Assembly: GCA_947040555.1 (NCBI GenBank)
Contig: CAMRBW010000023.1
Location: forward strand, 1-37,235
Length of the DNA: 37,235 nt
Direction: 5' to 3'
Origin: an uncultured Oceanospirillales bacterium
Lineage (GTDB): Bacteria > Pseudomonadota > Gammaproteobacteria > Pseudomonadales > Endozoicomonadaceae
Part shown: positions 25,844 through 35,941 of the stretch, one piece after another
Layout of the letters: the number at the start of each line of letters is the position of its first letter
Position numbering within the stretch: the first letter of the stretch is position 1
Program-made: the position numbers and the translations under genes
Notes under the pieces: generated by a model
What the model was told of the DNA's origin: nothing
What the model saw: only the letters and a program-made list of their open reading frames with translations
The model's database searches: none

Positions 25844-26599
25844 TTAAACTGGATTGGCTATATCAATAAAACGATGTTCTATTTTGTAATTTTCCTGTAA
25901 CCATGCCCCGAATGCCTGAACCCCACCCCGCTCAGTCGCATGATGACCCGCTGAAATATAGTGGATACCTTCCTCTCTGGCCGTATGTACGGTTGATTCG
26001 GAAATTTCGCCACTAATGTAGACATCAACACCCGCAGCAATCGCCAGCTGAATATAGCTTTGGGCACCGCCTGTGCACCACGCTACCGACTTGACCGGAT
26101 GATCTCCGCCAGAAATAACCAGCGGCGTACGACCCAGCACCTTTTCAATATGCTCAGCAAAATCGGACAGAGAGAGCGTGCGGGTCAGCTCACCGATATT
26201 ACCAATGGGTCGACGCTCACGGGGATCCAGAGGGCCGGTTGTTGTGATGCCTAACAGCTTAGCCAGCGTCACGTTGTTACCCATAATCTCATGGGCATCA
26301 AGGGGAAGATGGTAGACCAACAGGCTGATATCGTGGGTGAGTAGCTTCTGCAGTCGGCGCTTTTTCATACCGACAACTTCATCCCGTTCGTTCTTCCAGA
26401 AGAAGCCGTGGTGTACGAGGATAGCATCAGCCCCCCAGTCGATAGCTTCATCGATCAGAGCTTCACAGGCGGTTACGCCCGTTACGAGTTTAAGCACCTC
26501 CGGCCTTCCTTCCACCTGCAAACCGTTCGGACAGTAGTCTCTGAACTGCTCGGGCTGGAGCTCATCATCTAGAATGTTGACCAGATTTTTCAATTTCAT
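25844..26599 (-). CDS. Nif3-like dinuclear metal-centre protein (YbgI/DUF34 family)
   Basis: 251-aa cytoplasmic protein of the NIF3/DUF34 family, which forms a hexameric toroid with two metals per subunit. Metal-binding motifs: ILVHHGFFW (adjacent His) and YHLPLDAH near the middle, and SAGHHATERGG (HxxxE) near the C-terminus. GEISESTVHTA is also typical. ATG 26599 has GGGAG seven bases upstream; an in-frame TTG two codons earlier is less likely. It is divergent from the DegS-type gene, as PA4445-like genes are from algW in Pseudomonas. The family role is unsettled (metal handling or GTP cyclohydrolase-related). Confidence 0.92.
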   Translation of the reverse strand: MKLKNLVNILDDELQPEQFRDYCPNGLQVEGRPEVLKLVTGVTACEALIDEAIDWGADAILVHHGFFWKNERDEVVGMKKRRLQKLLTHDISLLVYHLPLDAHEIMGNNVTLAKLLGITTTGPLDPRERRPIGNIGELTRTLSLSDFAEHIEKVLGRTPLVISGGDHPVKSVAWCTGGAQSYIQLAIAAGVDVYISGEISESTVHTAREEGIHYISAGHHATERGGVQAFGAWLQENYKIEHRFIDIANPV

Positions 26600-26762
26600 C
26601 AGCAATCTCCCTCTATAAACGTTAGGGATACTGCAGACTGGTATCCCCTCATCTAACCTTTTTATAATATCCCGAGCATTATTCCATGTCGCTTTCTACT
26701 TCTCAGACTGACGCACGGGGACAGGAAAAGCCATAATGCACACGCTGGCAAATGACCAATAC

Positions 26763-26829
26763 AAACAGCCATGAGCGGGAAATACTGCCCACCCCGAACG
26801 ATGGAAATGGGAGCTGTATTTCCATGGTA
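26763..26829 (+). repeat. 67-bp dispersed intergenic repeat, copy 2
   Basis: It starts AAACAGCCATGAGCGGGAAA and ends ATTTCCATGGTA; 55 of 67 bases match the copy at 15621-15687 (opposite strand) and every difference is a transition. The hairpin here is perfect: ATGGAAAT (26801-26808) and ATTTCCAT (26818-26825) with a 9-base loop. It lies in the leader between the Nif3-like gene and the protease start, 27 bases before the ATG. Confidence 0.7.
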
Positions 26830-26856
26830 AAAAGAACAGCGCGAACAGGACGACAA

Positions 26857-28011
26857 ATGAACAGGTTTTTAAAAATACTCGGTTGGTTTGGCTGGCCCGT
26901 TTTGTGCGGACTTCTGATTGCCTTGTTACTTCTGCAGCACAACGCCCTTTCAGGCGACCTCTCTGGCGGTCTGTTTTCAAATAAACCTACCCACGCAGGA
27001 AATGTGCTGAATCTTCACGGCTCACCGTACTCTTTCAACGCTGCCGTTGCCAAGGCCGCCCCCTCTGTCGTGAGTATCTACACGCGGCGCGCCATTCGTC
27101 GATCGGCCGACCGAGGGGGCGCGCTGATCAACGATGCTTTCAGTCAGAGCCGTATTCCCCGTCGAAAGCAGGTGCAGTCCAGCTTGGGATCGGGTGTTAT
27201 TGTTAGTCCGGCCGGTTATATACTGACCAACAATCATGTGATCAACGGTGCTGATGACATTATCATTGCCCTTGCCGACCAGCGGGAAACCAGGGCGAAG
27301 GTGATTGGCTCAGATACGGATACGGATCTTGCGGTTCTCAAGATCGAAATGAACAATCTGCCCAGTGCCAACTGGACCGATTCGAAGTCCATCCACATCG
27401 GTGACGTAGTGCTTGCCATTGGCAATCCGTTTGGATTGGGTCAGACCGTATCTCAGGGTATTATCAGTGCGACCCGGCGTGATCTGCGACTCAGCACCTA
27501 TGAAGGTTTTATCCAGACCGATGCAGCCATCAACGTCGGTAACTCCGGAGGGGCTCTGGTCAATACCCGTGGTGAACTGGTCGGTATTTCAACGGCACTG
27601 ATCTCCAGTGATGGCGGCAGCGAAGGTCTTGGATTTGCCATCCCCTCGAATCTGGCCAAATTTGTCATGACCTCCATCATCAGCAATGGTCGTGTCATCC
27701 GGGGCTGGCTTGGTATCGAGTCAACCGCACTGAGCACCGAGCTGGCCGAGGCATTCAATCTGCCTTTAGGCAGCGGCATTCTGGTTTCCGGTCTCAGCGA
27801 TCATGGGCCGGCTAAAAACGCTGGCCTGCAGCGGGGTGATATTATTTTACGTATCAACGATATGATCACCCACGACGCTCGTCGTGTTATGAACAGCGTT
27901 GCCAAACTCAGACCGGGTTCAAGCGTGACCATCGTAATACTGCGGGATGGCAAGGAGCAGTTGTTCAAAACCACAGTGGGTGAACGACCCGTCCATGCCG
28001 TACGCGGTTGA
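26857..28011 (+). CDS. DegS/AlgW-type periplasmic serine protease
   Basis: 384-aa S1C protease anchored by one N-terminal membrane helix (WFGWPVLCGLLIALLLL, residues 10-26), protease domain in the periplasm, one PDZ domain (about 285-378, GWLGIESTALSTE...GPAKNAGLQRGDIILRIND). Catalytic triad H127 (TNNHVI), D157 (DTDLAVL), S230 (NVGNSGGAL). In E. coli and Pseudomonas this protease cleaves the anti-sigma factor RseA/MucA when misfolded porins bind its PDZ, starting the sigma-E response. ATG 26857 has AGGA six bases upstream; an upstream extension to 26752 would cross a repeat and add no known domain. A single PDZ and the membrane anchor favour DegS over DegP. Confidence 0.93.
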   Translation: MNRFLKILGWFGWPVLCGLLIALLLLQHNALSGDLSGGLFSNKPTHAGNVLNLHGSPYSFNAAVAKAAPSVVSIYTRRAIRRSADRGGALINDAFSQSRIPRRKQVQSSLGSGVIVSPAGYILTNNHVINGADDIIIALADQRETRAKVIGSDTDTDLAVLKIEMNNLPSANWTDSKSIHIGDVVLAIGNPFGLGQTVSQGIISATRRDLRLSTYEGFIQTDAAINVGNSGGALVNTRGELVGISTALISSDGGSEGLGFAIPSNLAKFVMTSIISNGRVIRGWLGIESTALSTELAEAFNLPLGSGILVSGLSDHGPAKNAGLQRGDIILRINDMITHDARRVMNSVAKLRPGSSVTIVILRDGKEQLFKTTVGERPVHAVRG

Positions 28012-28019
28012 AGAGAAAA

Positions 28020-28045
28020 ACAGGTTCGGACTGAGCCGAACCTGT
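28020..28045. terminator. Terminator between convergent protease and murA genes
   Basis: A 10-bp stem ACAGGTTCGG/CCGAACCTGT with a 6-base loop, preceded by AAAAA (useful for the leftward transcript) and followed by CTGTAT. It sits in the 48-base gap between the two stops. Confidence 0.8.
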
Positions 28046-28059
28046 CTGTATAGCGGATG

Positions 28060-29376
<1,317 letters not shown>

Positions 29377-29625
29377 TCAGTTTTGTCCCTGACGAGCATC
29401 CCACTCTTCTGGAGTGAAGGTATGCATGGTTACAGCGTGAATCGCACCTGCTCTAATCATCTCGTCCAGATGTTTGTAGACTATCTGCTGACGTTTTACC
29501 GGCATACAACCGGCAAAAATAGATGAAACAACCGTCAGGCGAAAATCACAGCCCTCTCCCTCAACAGAGACCTGAGCGTTTTCAATTTTCTCTTCGAGCA
29601 GTGTTTTCACTTCACTGGCATGCAT
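29377..29625 (-). CDS. ibaG: BolA-family protein IbaG
   Basis: 82 aa starting MHASEVKTLLEEKI, close to the 84 of E. coli IbaG/YrbA. The BolA helix-turn-helix-like fold shows as DFRLTVVSSIFAG...VKRQQIVYKHL, with the conserved C-terminal HAVTMHTFTPEEW. BolA proteins pair with monothiol glutaredoxins to bind an iron-sulfur cluster; IbaG is linked to acid stress and envelope integrity. A longer frame upstream (to 29673) is not supported. It is 57 bases upstream of murA and probably co-transcribed. Confidence 0.93.
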   Translation of the reverse strand: MHASEVKTLLEEKIENAQVSVEGEGCDFRLTVVSSIFAGCMPVKRQQIVYKHLDEMIRAGAIHAVTMHTFTPEEWDARQGQN

Positions 29626-29854
29626 TGGACATTTCCCGAAACTGGCACTTAACAACACACAAAGCCATATCAAGCCATTAAACGGATTGCTAATTCCTTG
29701 CTATGGACATTGTGATAGCTGGTTGTCACCTGAGCACCACCTTAGCCGGATGACCTTAACTAGAGGACCTTAACTCGATGGCGAGGTGCCTGTTTCCTAA
29801 CGAAACAAGCGCATATGATAGGGAAGAGAGCGCGGGGAAGCCAGCACCACCCGC

Positions 29855-30151
29855 TTATTGAAGGATCTGATCAACGCCACAGACGCTGGCAAGCCCAACC
29901 AAGTCCTTGGGGAAATGCTCAAAACGAAGCCTGATTGATCTCTGCTGAGCCCGACGCATCCATTCCAGCAACATAGCCAGAGCTGCACTATCTGCACGGC
30001 TCACCCGGGACAGGTCCACAACCAGCGCACCCCCAGACTTACTTTGAGATAGCATGTCCCAACCGGACTCAACCAGCTCCGGAACGGACGTTTTGCTGAT
30101 ATTGCCTTCAAGAGCAAACCGGCCATCAGCAATCAGACTCAATACTGTCAT
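29855..30151 (-). CDS. mlaB: MlaB, STAS-domain subunit of the Mla ABC transporter
   Basis: 98-aa single STAS domain (E. coli 97). The MlaB pattern shows as RFALEGNISKTSVPEL, VVDLSRVSRADSAALAMLLEW (Ser/Thr switch helix) and SVCGVDQIL. It binds the ATPase MlaF on the cytoplasmic side and supports complex assembly. Only two bases separate it from the mlaC stop, so it is the last gene of mlaFEDCB; a 229-base gap follows before ibaG. Confidence 0.93.
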   Translation of the reverse strand: MTVLSLIADGRFALEGNISKTSVPELVESGWDMLSQSKSGGALVVDLSRVSRADSAALAMLLEWMRRAQQRSIRLRFEHFPKDLVGLASVCGVDQILQ

Positions 30152-30153
30152 AA

Positions 30154-30834
30154 TCAGTCCTTGTTTCTGTCCGCTTTTTCAGGGTCACTGGCCTCGCTCT
30201 TCTCGGATACCTTCATCATCTCCGGCCACTTGGTAATAACCTTTGCTACCGTATTGAACTTATTCATCGCCTCAGCAAACTGGGTTCGGAACTGCAAACC
30301 GATATTGATGCCTTCAACACTGAAATTTCGCGCCACCCAGCTGCCATTCTTCTTTACCATATCGTAAGACATGGCATAACTCGTGCCTTTGCTTTTGATA
30401 GTCAGATTAACCGGCACTTGACGAATTTTACCTGCTTCGTAGTTCTTCAGTATTTCCGCAGAGGCAGGATCCACCTTGGCCAGAGAGAGTTCGCTGGTAT
30501 CAAAAGCCAGCATGGCCTTGCTATAGAAACGCAGCATCCCTTCACGGAATACGGCTGTAAACTGGGCGATCTCATCCTTTGTTGAACGATGAGCATACTT
30601 GCCCATAACGCCACGAGCCATATCATCAAACGCAATCACAGGATCAATAATTTTTTCCATATCATCATAAAAAGCGTCCACATTCGCCTTGTAGCGACCG
30701 CTCTTATCCATCAACAGGTTAATGACCTTTTCTGTCGTCTCTTTGGCCACCTGATCAGGAGTATGAGCAGTGGCGACTTGAGCACAGGCCAGCCATGCAA
30801 ATATGACCAAAACTGCTCTTTTCAACACCTGCAT
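30154..30834 (-). CDS. mlaC: MlaC, periplasmic phospholipid shuttle
   Basis: 226 aa beginning at ATG 30834, which gives a clean signal peptide (MQVLKRAVLVIFAWLACAQ, cleavage near ATA-HTP). ATG 30849 would add five charged residues. Family features: FDDMARGVMGKYAH, FRTQFAE, and VNLTIKSKGTSYAMSYDMVKKNGSWVARNFSVEGINIG. It ferries phospholipid between the outer-membrane MlaA complex and MlaFEDB. The C-terminal tail is unusually charged (SEKSEASDPEKADRNKD). Confidence 0.95.
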   Translation of the reverse strand: MQVLKRAVLVIFAWLACAQVATAHTPDQVAKETTEKVINLLMDKSGRYKANVDAFYDDMEKIIDPVIAFDDMARGVMGKYAHRSTKDEIAQFTAVFREGMLRFYSKAMLAFDTSELSLAKVDPASAEILKNYEAGKIRQVPVNLTIKSKGTSYAMSYDMVKKNGSWVARNFSVEGINIGLQFRTQFAEAMNKFNTVAKVITKWPEMMKVSEKSEASDPEKADRNKD

Positions 30835-30868
30835 TCCTCTATTCTCCATACATATCGCTCAATCAGTG

Positions 30869-31354
30869 TTAGAAGTTTTCGCCCTTGGCGGCATCGTCTT
30901 TGTTAACAGCACCCAGCAAAAACTTGCCAATCATCTCTTCGAGAACAATGGCTGACTGAGTGTCATCCACTGTTTCATCATCCTGAAGATATTCATTTGC
31001 ACCACCGATGCTGATGCCAACAAATTTTTCACCAAGCAGACCAGCCGTCAGGATCGCAGCAGAGCTGTCCACCGGGATGTTATCCACGTTAGCATCGATA
31101 TCCATGACCACGCGTGCCATATAGGTCTTTTTATTCAGCTCAACAGCAACGACACGACCAATAGTCACGCCCCCCATTGCCACTTTGGCACGTTTGGTTA
31201 GGGAGCCAATATTATCAAACTCCGCATAAAGCCGGTAACTATGGGCTTCCGTACTAATCGATAGACCACTGACACGCAAAGCCAGGAGCACAAGAGCGAA
31301 AATACCGGCCAGCAGAAAAGCACCCACGCTGATTTCAACGGTTCGCATCCGCAT
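30869..31354 (-). CDS. mlaD: MlaD, MCE-domain substrate-binding subunit
   Basis: 161 aa with one N-terminal anchor helix (VGAFLLAGIFALVLLALRV) and one MCE domain (YRLYAEFDNIGSLTKRAKVAMGGVTIGRV). The hydrophobic segment AAILTAGLLGEKFVGIS forms the pore loop in the hexameric ring. A second ATG at 31348 is possible. Two bases downstream of the mlaE stop. E. coli MlaD is 183 aa; the tail is shorter here. Confidence 0.96.
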   Translation of the reverse strand: MRMRTVEISVGAFLLAGIFALVLLALRVSGLSISTEAHSYRLYAEFDNIGSLTKRAKVAMGGVTIGRVVAVELNKKTYMARVVMDIDANVDNIPVDSSAAILTAGLLGEKFVGISIGGANEYLQDDETVDDTQSAIVLEEMIGKFLLGAVNKDDAAKGENF

Positions 31355-31356
31355 TT

Positions 31357-32151
31357 TTAGAGTTCTCCAAACATCACAGCAGTGAGGATAAAGTCCAGCC
31401 CCAGCACAGCCAGTGAGGCGTAGACAACGGTTCGGGTCGTTGCCCGGCTGATACCTTCAGACGTCGGCGTTGCATCATACCCCTGAAAAACGGCAATCCA
31501 GGTGGCTACAAAACCAAATACCACGCTTTTAATCAGTCCATCAACAACATCACTTCTGAAGTCAACGGCTTGTTCCATATTGCCCCAGAACGAGCCCTGA
31601 TAAATTCCCAGCCAGTCTATGCCGACCATGGCACCACCGAAAATACCGACCATGGAAAAAATACAGGCCAACAACGGCATACTGATAACACCGGCCCAGA
31701 ATCTTGGCGCAATAATCCGCTTGAGCGGATCAACCCCGATCATCTCAAGACTGGACAGCTGCTCTGTCGCCTTCATCAGCCCGATTTCAGCGGTCAGGGC
31801 TGAACCGGCTCGACCAGCGAACAAGAGTGCTGTCACAACAGGTCCGAGTTCACGAACCAGACTGAGTGCAACCAGTTGACCAACCGACTGCTCAGAGCCA
31901 TAGCGCACAAGTATGTTGTAGCCCTGAAGCCCCAGAACCATCCCGATAAACAGACCGGAGACGGTAATAATGATCAGAGACAACACCCCGACTGAATAGA
32001 TTTGCCGAGTCAGCAGGGAGAGAAAAGAGGCATGGCTGACGCTACGCCCAAAGACCGCCCGATACAGCATGATCGTTGCCCGACCCATAGCCTGAATAAT
32101 CTCCAGACCACTGCGTCCAAGTCCGGCCAGTTGCTCGAAAATTCTATTCAT
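31357..32151 (-). CDS. mlaE: MlaE, permease subunit of the Mla transporter
   Basis: 264 aa (E. coli 260), about six hydrophobic segments, with the MlaE/Ttg2B core [29 protein letters not shown] read in two parts around nt 31780-31870 and the coupling region [20 protein letters not shown] 32151 overlaps the end of mlaF by eight bases and has a G-rich site upstream (GGGGGG), a sign of coupled translation. The frame open upstream to 32226 lies within mlaF and is not used. Confidence 0.96.
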   Translation of the reverse strand: MNRIFEQLAGLGRSGLEIIQAMGRATIMLYRAVFGRSVSHASFLSLLTRQIYSVGVLSLIIITVSGLFIGMVLGLQGYNILVRYGSEQSVGQLVALSLVRELGPVVTALLFAGRAGSALTAEIGLMKATEQLSSLEMIGVDPLKRIIAPRFWAGVISMPLLACIFSMVGIFGGAMVGIDWLGIYQGSFWGNMEQAVDFRSDVVDGLIKSVVFGFVATWIAVFQGYDATPTSEGISRATTRTVVYASLAVLGLDFILTAVMFGEL

Positions 32152-32959
32152 GGCCGCCCCCCAGTAATTCTTCACGATAATCCATCGCGGGATAATGGAA
32201 GGGCACCGGGCCATCCGGTTCACCATTCATAAACTGACGCACACGTAGGTCATCTGAGCGATGCAGATCATCCGGCGATCCTGAGGCAACCACACTGCCA
32301 TCGGCAATGAGGTAGAGATAGTCAGCGATACTGGCGGTCTCGACCAGATCATGGGAGACAATAACACTGGTCAGATTCAGCGAGTTATTGAGCTTGCGAA
32401 TCAGATTAACAAGAACCCCCATAGCGACCGGATCCTGCCCGACAAATGGTTCATCGTACATAATAAAGTTCGGATCAAGCGCAATCGCCCGGGCGAGAGC
32501 GACTCGGCGCGCCATGCCCCCAGACAACTCCGCAGGCATCAGCTGACTCGCGCCACGAAGCCCTACAGCTTGCAGTTTCATCAGGACGATATCTCGAACC
32601 TGATTTTCCGCAAGTCTGGAGTGAACCCTGAGAGGAAAGGCGACATTTTCAAAAACGGTCAGATCCGTGAACAGGGCACCACTCTGGAAGAGCATGCCCA
32701 TTTTGGAGCGCATGTGGAAGAGTTCCTCACGCCCCATAGACGATAACTGTTGACCATCGACCAGAATATGGCCGGAATCCGGCTTCAGCTGGGCACCGAT
32801 AAGCCTCAACAGTGTCGTTTTCCCCGTACCGCTGGGGCCCATGATCGCAGTGACCCTGCCCCGGGGAATAGTGATGTCGATATTGTCGAAGATGATTCGC
32901 TCACCTCGACGAAACGAAACACCCTTAATTTCGATAAAATTATCGTTTTTTTGATTCAT
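32144..32959 (-). CDS. mlaF: MlaF, ATPase subunit of the Mla transporter
   Basis: 271-aa ABC ATPase. Walker A GPSGTGKT (41-48), signature [14 protein letters not shown], Walker [13 protein letters not shown], switch His in SHDLVE. GQDP rather than GLDP is usual for this family. First gene of mlaFEDCB; the complex moves phospholipids across the envelope to keep outer-membrane lipid asymmetry. The C-terminal tail [14 protein letters not shown] is the MlaF-specific extension contacting the neighbouring ATPase and MlaB in E. coli. Confidence 0.97.
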   Translation of the reverse strand: MNQKNDNFIEIKGVSFRRGERIIFDNIDITIPRGRVTAIMGPSGTGKTTLLRLIGAQLKPDSGHILVDGQQLSSMGREELFHMRSKMGMLFQSGALFTDLTVFENVAFPLRVHSRLAENQVRDIVLMKLQAVGLRGASQLMPAELSGGMARRVALARAIALDPNFIMYDEPFVGQDPVAMGVLVNLIRKLNNSLNLTSVIVSHDLVETASIADYLYLIADGSVVASGSPDDLHRSDDLRVRQFMNGEPDGPVPFHYPAMDYREELLGGGHE

Positions 32960-33131
32960 TTAGCGCAGATTTTATCGGCAAATATTCGACGCCTTGATCA
33001 AGCGCCACGGCCAAGCCATCCTGGATGGCAACACTGTAAAACTCCTTAAGCAATCAGTGTATCACCCTCTGAAACAGAATTGCAGTGGCGTACTCGGACA
33101 AACCCGCTTGTCTCAAAAATCCCAACGCTTG

Positions 33132-33650
33132 TTATTTGCTCTTGCTATTCAAGATGGACACCGGTAACTCCGCAAGATAGGTCAGTAATTTTTCATCCCC
33201 GCCATTCCAGCCGCATTTTTTAAAAGCATCCAAAATCCTGTGCAAGCTTTCAGCATCCTGTTTGACCGCCTTCAAGTTCGGCCATAACAGCTCCGGTTGC
33301 ACGGCATTCGGATTCAGATCCGGATCAAAAATTTTCACAAAATCCTTCCAGAACCTGAAATAACACTCTGGGTCACTGATCCCCTGTGTTTGCCACTGGC
33401 TACGCTGCTCTTCCAAACTTTGAAGATCTTTGATTCGGACGACCATCTCATCCATCGCAATCCCAGACGGTTCTTCCTGAAAACCCAATGCAGAAACGAG
33501 GTTAGCAAGTCTCTCCCTGAGCTGACGACACTCTTCATCAGCCTTCTCATAAAGACGTTTTATCTCCTGTTCTGGATCATTCACTGACTGCTGAACCGTG
33601 TTCAGATCCGACTCAGAATCCTTTTCCCTACTATAGGAATTACCTTCCAT
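33132..33650 (-). CDS. Hypothetical 172-aa protein between the mla and lpt gene blocks
   Basis: I do not recognise this protein. It has a strong ribosome site (GGAGG seven bases before ATG 33650), so it is probably translated. The first 30 residues are polar and acidic, then a probable coiled coil (EIKRLYEKADEECRQLRERL, about 29-48) and a tryptophan-containing helical second half (CYFRFWKDFVKIF, ELLWPNL, FKKCGWNGG). No signal peptide or membrane segment. In most relatives mlaF and yrbG are adjacent and divergent, so this gene looks like a lineage-specific insertion. It reads toward mlaF, 172 bases upstream of it. Confidence 0.65.
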   Translation of the reverse strand: MEGNSYSREKDSESDLNTVQQSVNDPEQEIKRLYEKADEECRQLRERLANLVSALGFQEEPSGIAMDEMVVRIKDLQSLEEQRSQWQTQGISDPECYFRFWKDFVKIFDPDLNPNAVQPELLWPNLKAVKQDAESLHRILDAFKKCGWNGGDEKLLTYLAELPVSILNSKSK

Positions 33651-33830
33651 TCCGCTGCCTCCGTCAGAAAGATTCCGCTCACTCCAGCTCTTCTGAAGAG
33701 CAAGGATTTGCCATCATTTCTAGTCATCGGCAAAAATCCTATTCTCGCCAATAGCACCATTCAACAACACCCTTAAATCTCAAAATAGTCTTCAATTATG
33801 GGTGGGATACAGTTCGTACTATTCTCAATC

Positions 33831-33836
33831 TATAAT
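33831..33836 (+). promoter_or_regulatory. Candidate -10 box for the yrbG-kdsD-lptCA unit
   Basis: A perfect TATAAT lies 57 bases upstream of the yrbG ATG. The -35 region at optimal spacing (TACAGT) is poor. The 243-base gap 33651-33893 also holds a small inverted repeat CTCTTC/GAAGAG (33688-33700). Confidence 0.35.
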
Positions 33837-33893
33837 CTCGGTAAAATGCAGCGCCTTACCGCCACAATAATCTCCTGACTCGGTTCCAACCTT

Positions 33894-34862
33894 ATGCTAT
33901 TAGCGTCTATCGCCCTGATTTTGGGGCTTGTTACTCTCATGTGGAGTGCTAACCACTTTGTAAACAGCTCAGCTGTTACTGCTCGCCATCTTGGCATGTC
34001 ACCTATGTTGATAGGTCTCACCATCGTCGCCATCGGTACCTCTGCACCAGAGATTCTGGTTTCGCTGATGGCCGCTCTCGATGGTCATGGTGATCTGGCT
34101 GTCGGTAATGCCGTCGGCTCCAACATTGCCAACGTCGGTATTGTTCTCGGCCTGACCTTACTGATTGCTCCTATTCGCGTTAACGCACGTTTGATGGGCA
34201 AAGAGCTGCCATTGCTGCTGGCAATTACCATCGCCTCCGGCGCCGTACTTTACGACAACTATATTGGCCCATTCGAGAGTCTGGTCATGGTGGCAGCAAT
34301 GATTGCCTCAATAGTGCTCATTAATCACTGGCAAAAAAAACCGACCGACGAACCACTGACCACCGTGGGTGAAGAGAGCGAAGATGAGATTCCGGATATG
34401 CCTCAGCGCAAGGCAACCCTGATTCTTATCGGTAGCCTGTTGCTCCTGCTCGGTAGCTCCCGGGTGCTGGTCTGGGCGGCCACCAAAATTGCCCTGACTA
34501 TGGGCATCAGTGAACTGACCATCGGCCTCACAATTGTTGCCATCGGCACCAGCCTGCCAGAGCTTGCTGCCAGTGTTGCCAGCGCCCTGAAAAAGCATCC
34601 GGACATGGCTCTGGGTAATATCATTGGCTCCAATATGTTCAACCTGTTGGTGGTTATGGCGGTGCCGGGTCTGGTGGCTCCGGGCGCGATCAGCGCCCTC
34701 GCATTTACCCGGGACTACCCTTCCATGTGCGCCCTGACCCTGCTGCTGGCGGCTCTTATTCTGTTCGGGAAGAAGCCTAGAGTGCTCGGTCGAGTTTCTG
34801 GTCTGCTATTGTGTGCCGGATATATCGCCTATAGTGGCGTGCTTATCGCCACGCTCGGTTAA
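33894..34862 (+). CDS. yrbG: YrbG-type calcium/sodium antiporter
   Basis: 322-aa inner-membrane Ca2+/cation exchanger with ten hydrophobic segments in two inverted halves. Both alpha-repeats are clear: GLTIVAIGTSAPEILVSL...GNAVGSNIANVG near residue 41 and GLTIVAIGTSLPELAASV...GNIIGSNMFNL near residue 208; the Glu in each GTS.PE motif binds the ion. An acidic cytoplasmic loop (EESEDEIPD) joins the halves. No ribosome site is evident before ATG 33894. It heads the gene set leading to the LPS export genes, as in E. coli. Confidence 0.95.
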   Translation: MLLASIALILGLVTLMWSANHFVNSSAVTARHLGMSPMLIGLTIVAIGTSAPEILVSLMAALDGHGDLAVGNAVGSNIANVGIVLGLTLLIAPIRVNARLMGKELPLLLAITIASGAVLYDNYIGPFESLVMVAAMIASIVLINHWQKKPTDEPLTTVGEESEDEIPDMPQRKATLILIGSLLLLLGSSRVLVWAATKIALTMGISELTIGLTIVAIGTSLPELAASVASALKKHPDMALGNIIGSNMFNLLVVMAVPGLVAPGAISALAFTRDYPSMCALTLLLAALILFGKKPRVLGRVSGLLLCAGYIAYSGVLIATLG

Positions 34863-34908
34863 TACCGTTACAATCAGCAAAATGTAGCTAGTACCTGACG
34901 CCATCCGA

Positions 34909-35940
34909 ATGACAATGATTGAGCCTATGACAGCCATCGCAACTGAAACTTTCTCCCGACCCTCTGTAACATCGCATGAGGAGTTTATCGCTTCCGGGCG
35001 TCGCACCATTGCTATTGAACAGGAAGCCATTGCGGCACTGTTGGAGAGGATTAACGAGAGCTTCGGAAGGGCGTGTCAACTGCTCATGACCTGCAAGGGG
35101 CGGGTCATAGTCACAGGCATGGGCAAATCCGGCCATATTGCCAACAAGATTGCCTCGACGCTGGCCAGTACCGGAACGCCTGCATTCTTTGTTCACCCCG
35201 CTGAAGCACACCATGGTGATATGGGCATGGTTACCGCCAGCGACGTGGTCATCGCCCTCTCCAACTCCGGTGGTAGTTCAGAGGTTGTCACCCTGCTTCC
35301 CCTGTTCAAACGTTTGGGCATTCCCATGATTGCCATGACCGGCAATCCCCACTCACCGTTGGGACAGGCTGCCGATGTCCACCTGAATACGGGGGTTAAT
35401 CAGGAAGCCTGCCCCCTTAATCTGGCTCCCACCTCCAGCACCACGGCCACACTGGTTATGGGCGATGCTTTAGCCATCGCTCTGCTGGAAGCCCGTGGGT
35501 TTACCGCAGAAGATTTTGCCTTTTCTCATCCGGGCGGTACTCTGGGTCGTCGCCTTTTGCTGAAAGTCAGCAATATCATGCATACCGACGACCGACTGCC
35601 CGTTGTCAACAGTGGCACATCCCTGCGTGATGCGCTGCTTGAGATCACCAGCAAAGGTATGGGGCTGACGGCTATTGTCGACGAACAACAGCACCTGCTT
35701 GGCATTTTCACTGATGGCGATCTGCGCCGCTCCCTTGATAGTGGCTCCAATCTGCTTTCAGCCACAATTGATGATCTGATGACCAGAAACTGTGTGACTG
35801 TTCGCGCTGATATCCTGGCGGCAGAAGCCCTGAAGGTGATGGAAGATCACAAAATTAACGGTCTGATCTGTGTTGATGAAGAACAGCGCCCCGTCGGTGC
35901 CATAAATATGCACGATCTGCTCAAGGCAGGCGTTCTCTAA
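34909..35940 (+). CDS. kdsD: Arabinose-5-phosphate isomerase
   Basis: 343 aa (E. coli KdsD 328). It interconverts ribulose-5-phosphate and arabinose-5-phosphate, the first step towards Kdo of LPS. An N-terminal SIS sugar isomerase domain (VIVTGMGKSGHIANKIASTLASTG, split by the active-site loop PAEAHHGDMGM; ALSNSGGSSEV) is followed by two CBS domains (about 215-343; GIFTDGDLRRSLD, MEDHKINGLICVDE). Start at ATG 34909 or 34927 is not resolved. The next gene normally here, kdsC, is missing. Confidence 0.95.
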   Translation: MTMIEPMTAIATETFSRPSVTSHEEFIASGRRTIAIEQEAIAALLERINESFGRACQLLMTCKGRVIVTGMGKSGHIANKIASTLASTGTPAFFVHPAEAHHGDMGMVTASDVVIALSNSGGSSEVVTLLPLFKRLGIPMIAMTGNPHSPLGQAADVHLNTGVNQEACPLNLAPTSSTTATLVMGDALAIALLEARGFTAEDFAFSHPGGTLGRRLLLKVSNIMHTDDRLPVVNSGTSLRDALLEITSKGMGLTAIVDEQQHLLGIFTDGDLRRSLDSGSNLLSATIDDLMTRNCVTVRADILAAEALKVMEDHKINGLICVDEEQRPVGAINMHDLLKAGVL

Positions 35941-35941
35941 A

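Noticed and set aside
26752-26856. Upstream start extending the DegS-type protease
   Set aside because: The extension is translated from the 67-bp dispersed repeat and would bury the membrane anchor; ATG 26857 has a good ribosome site.
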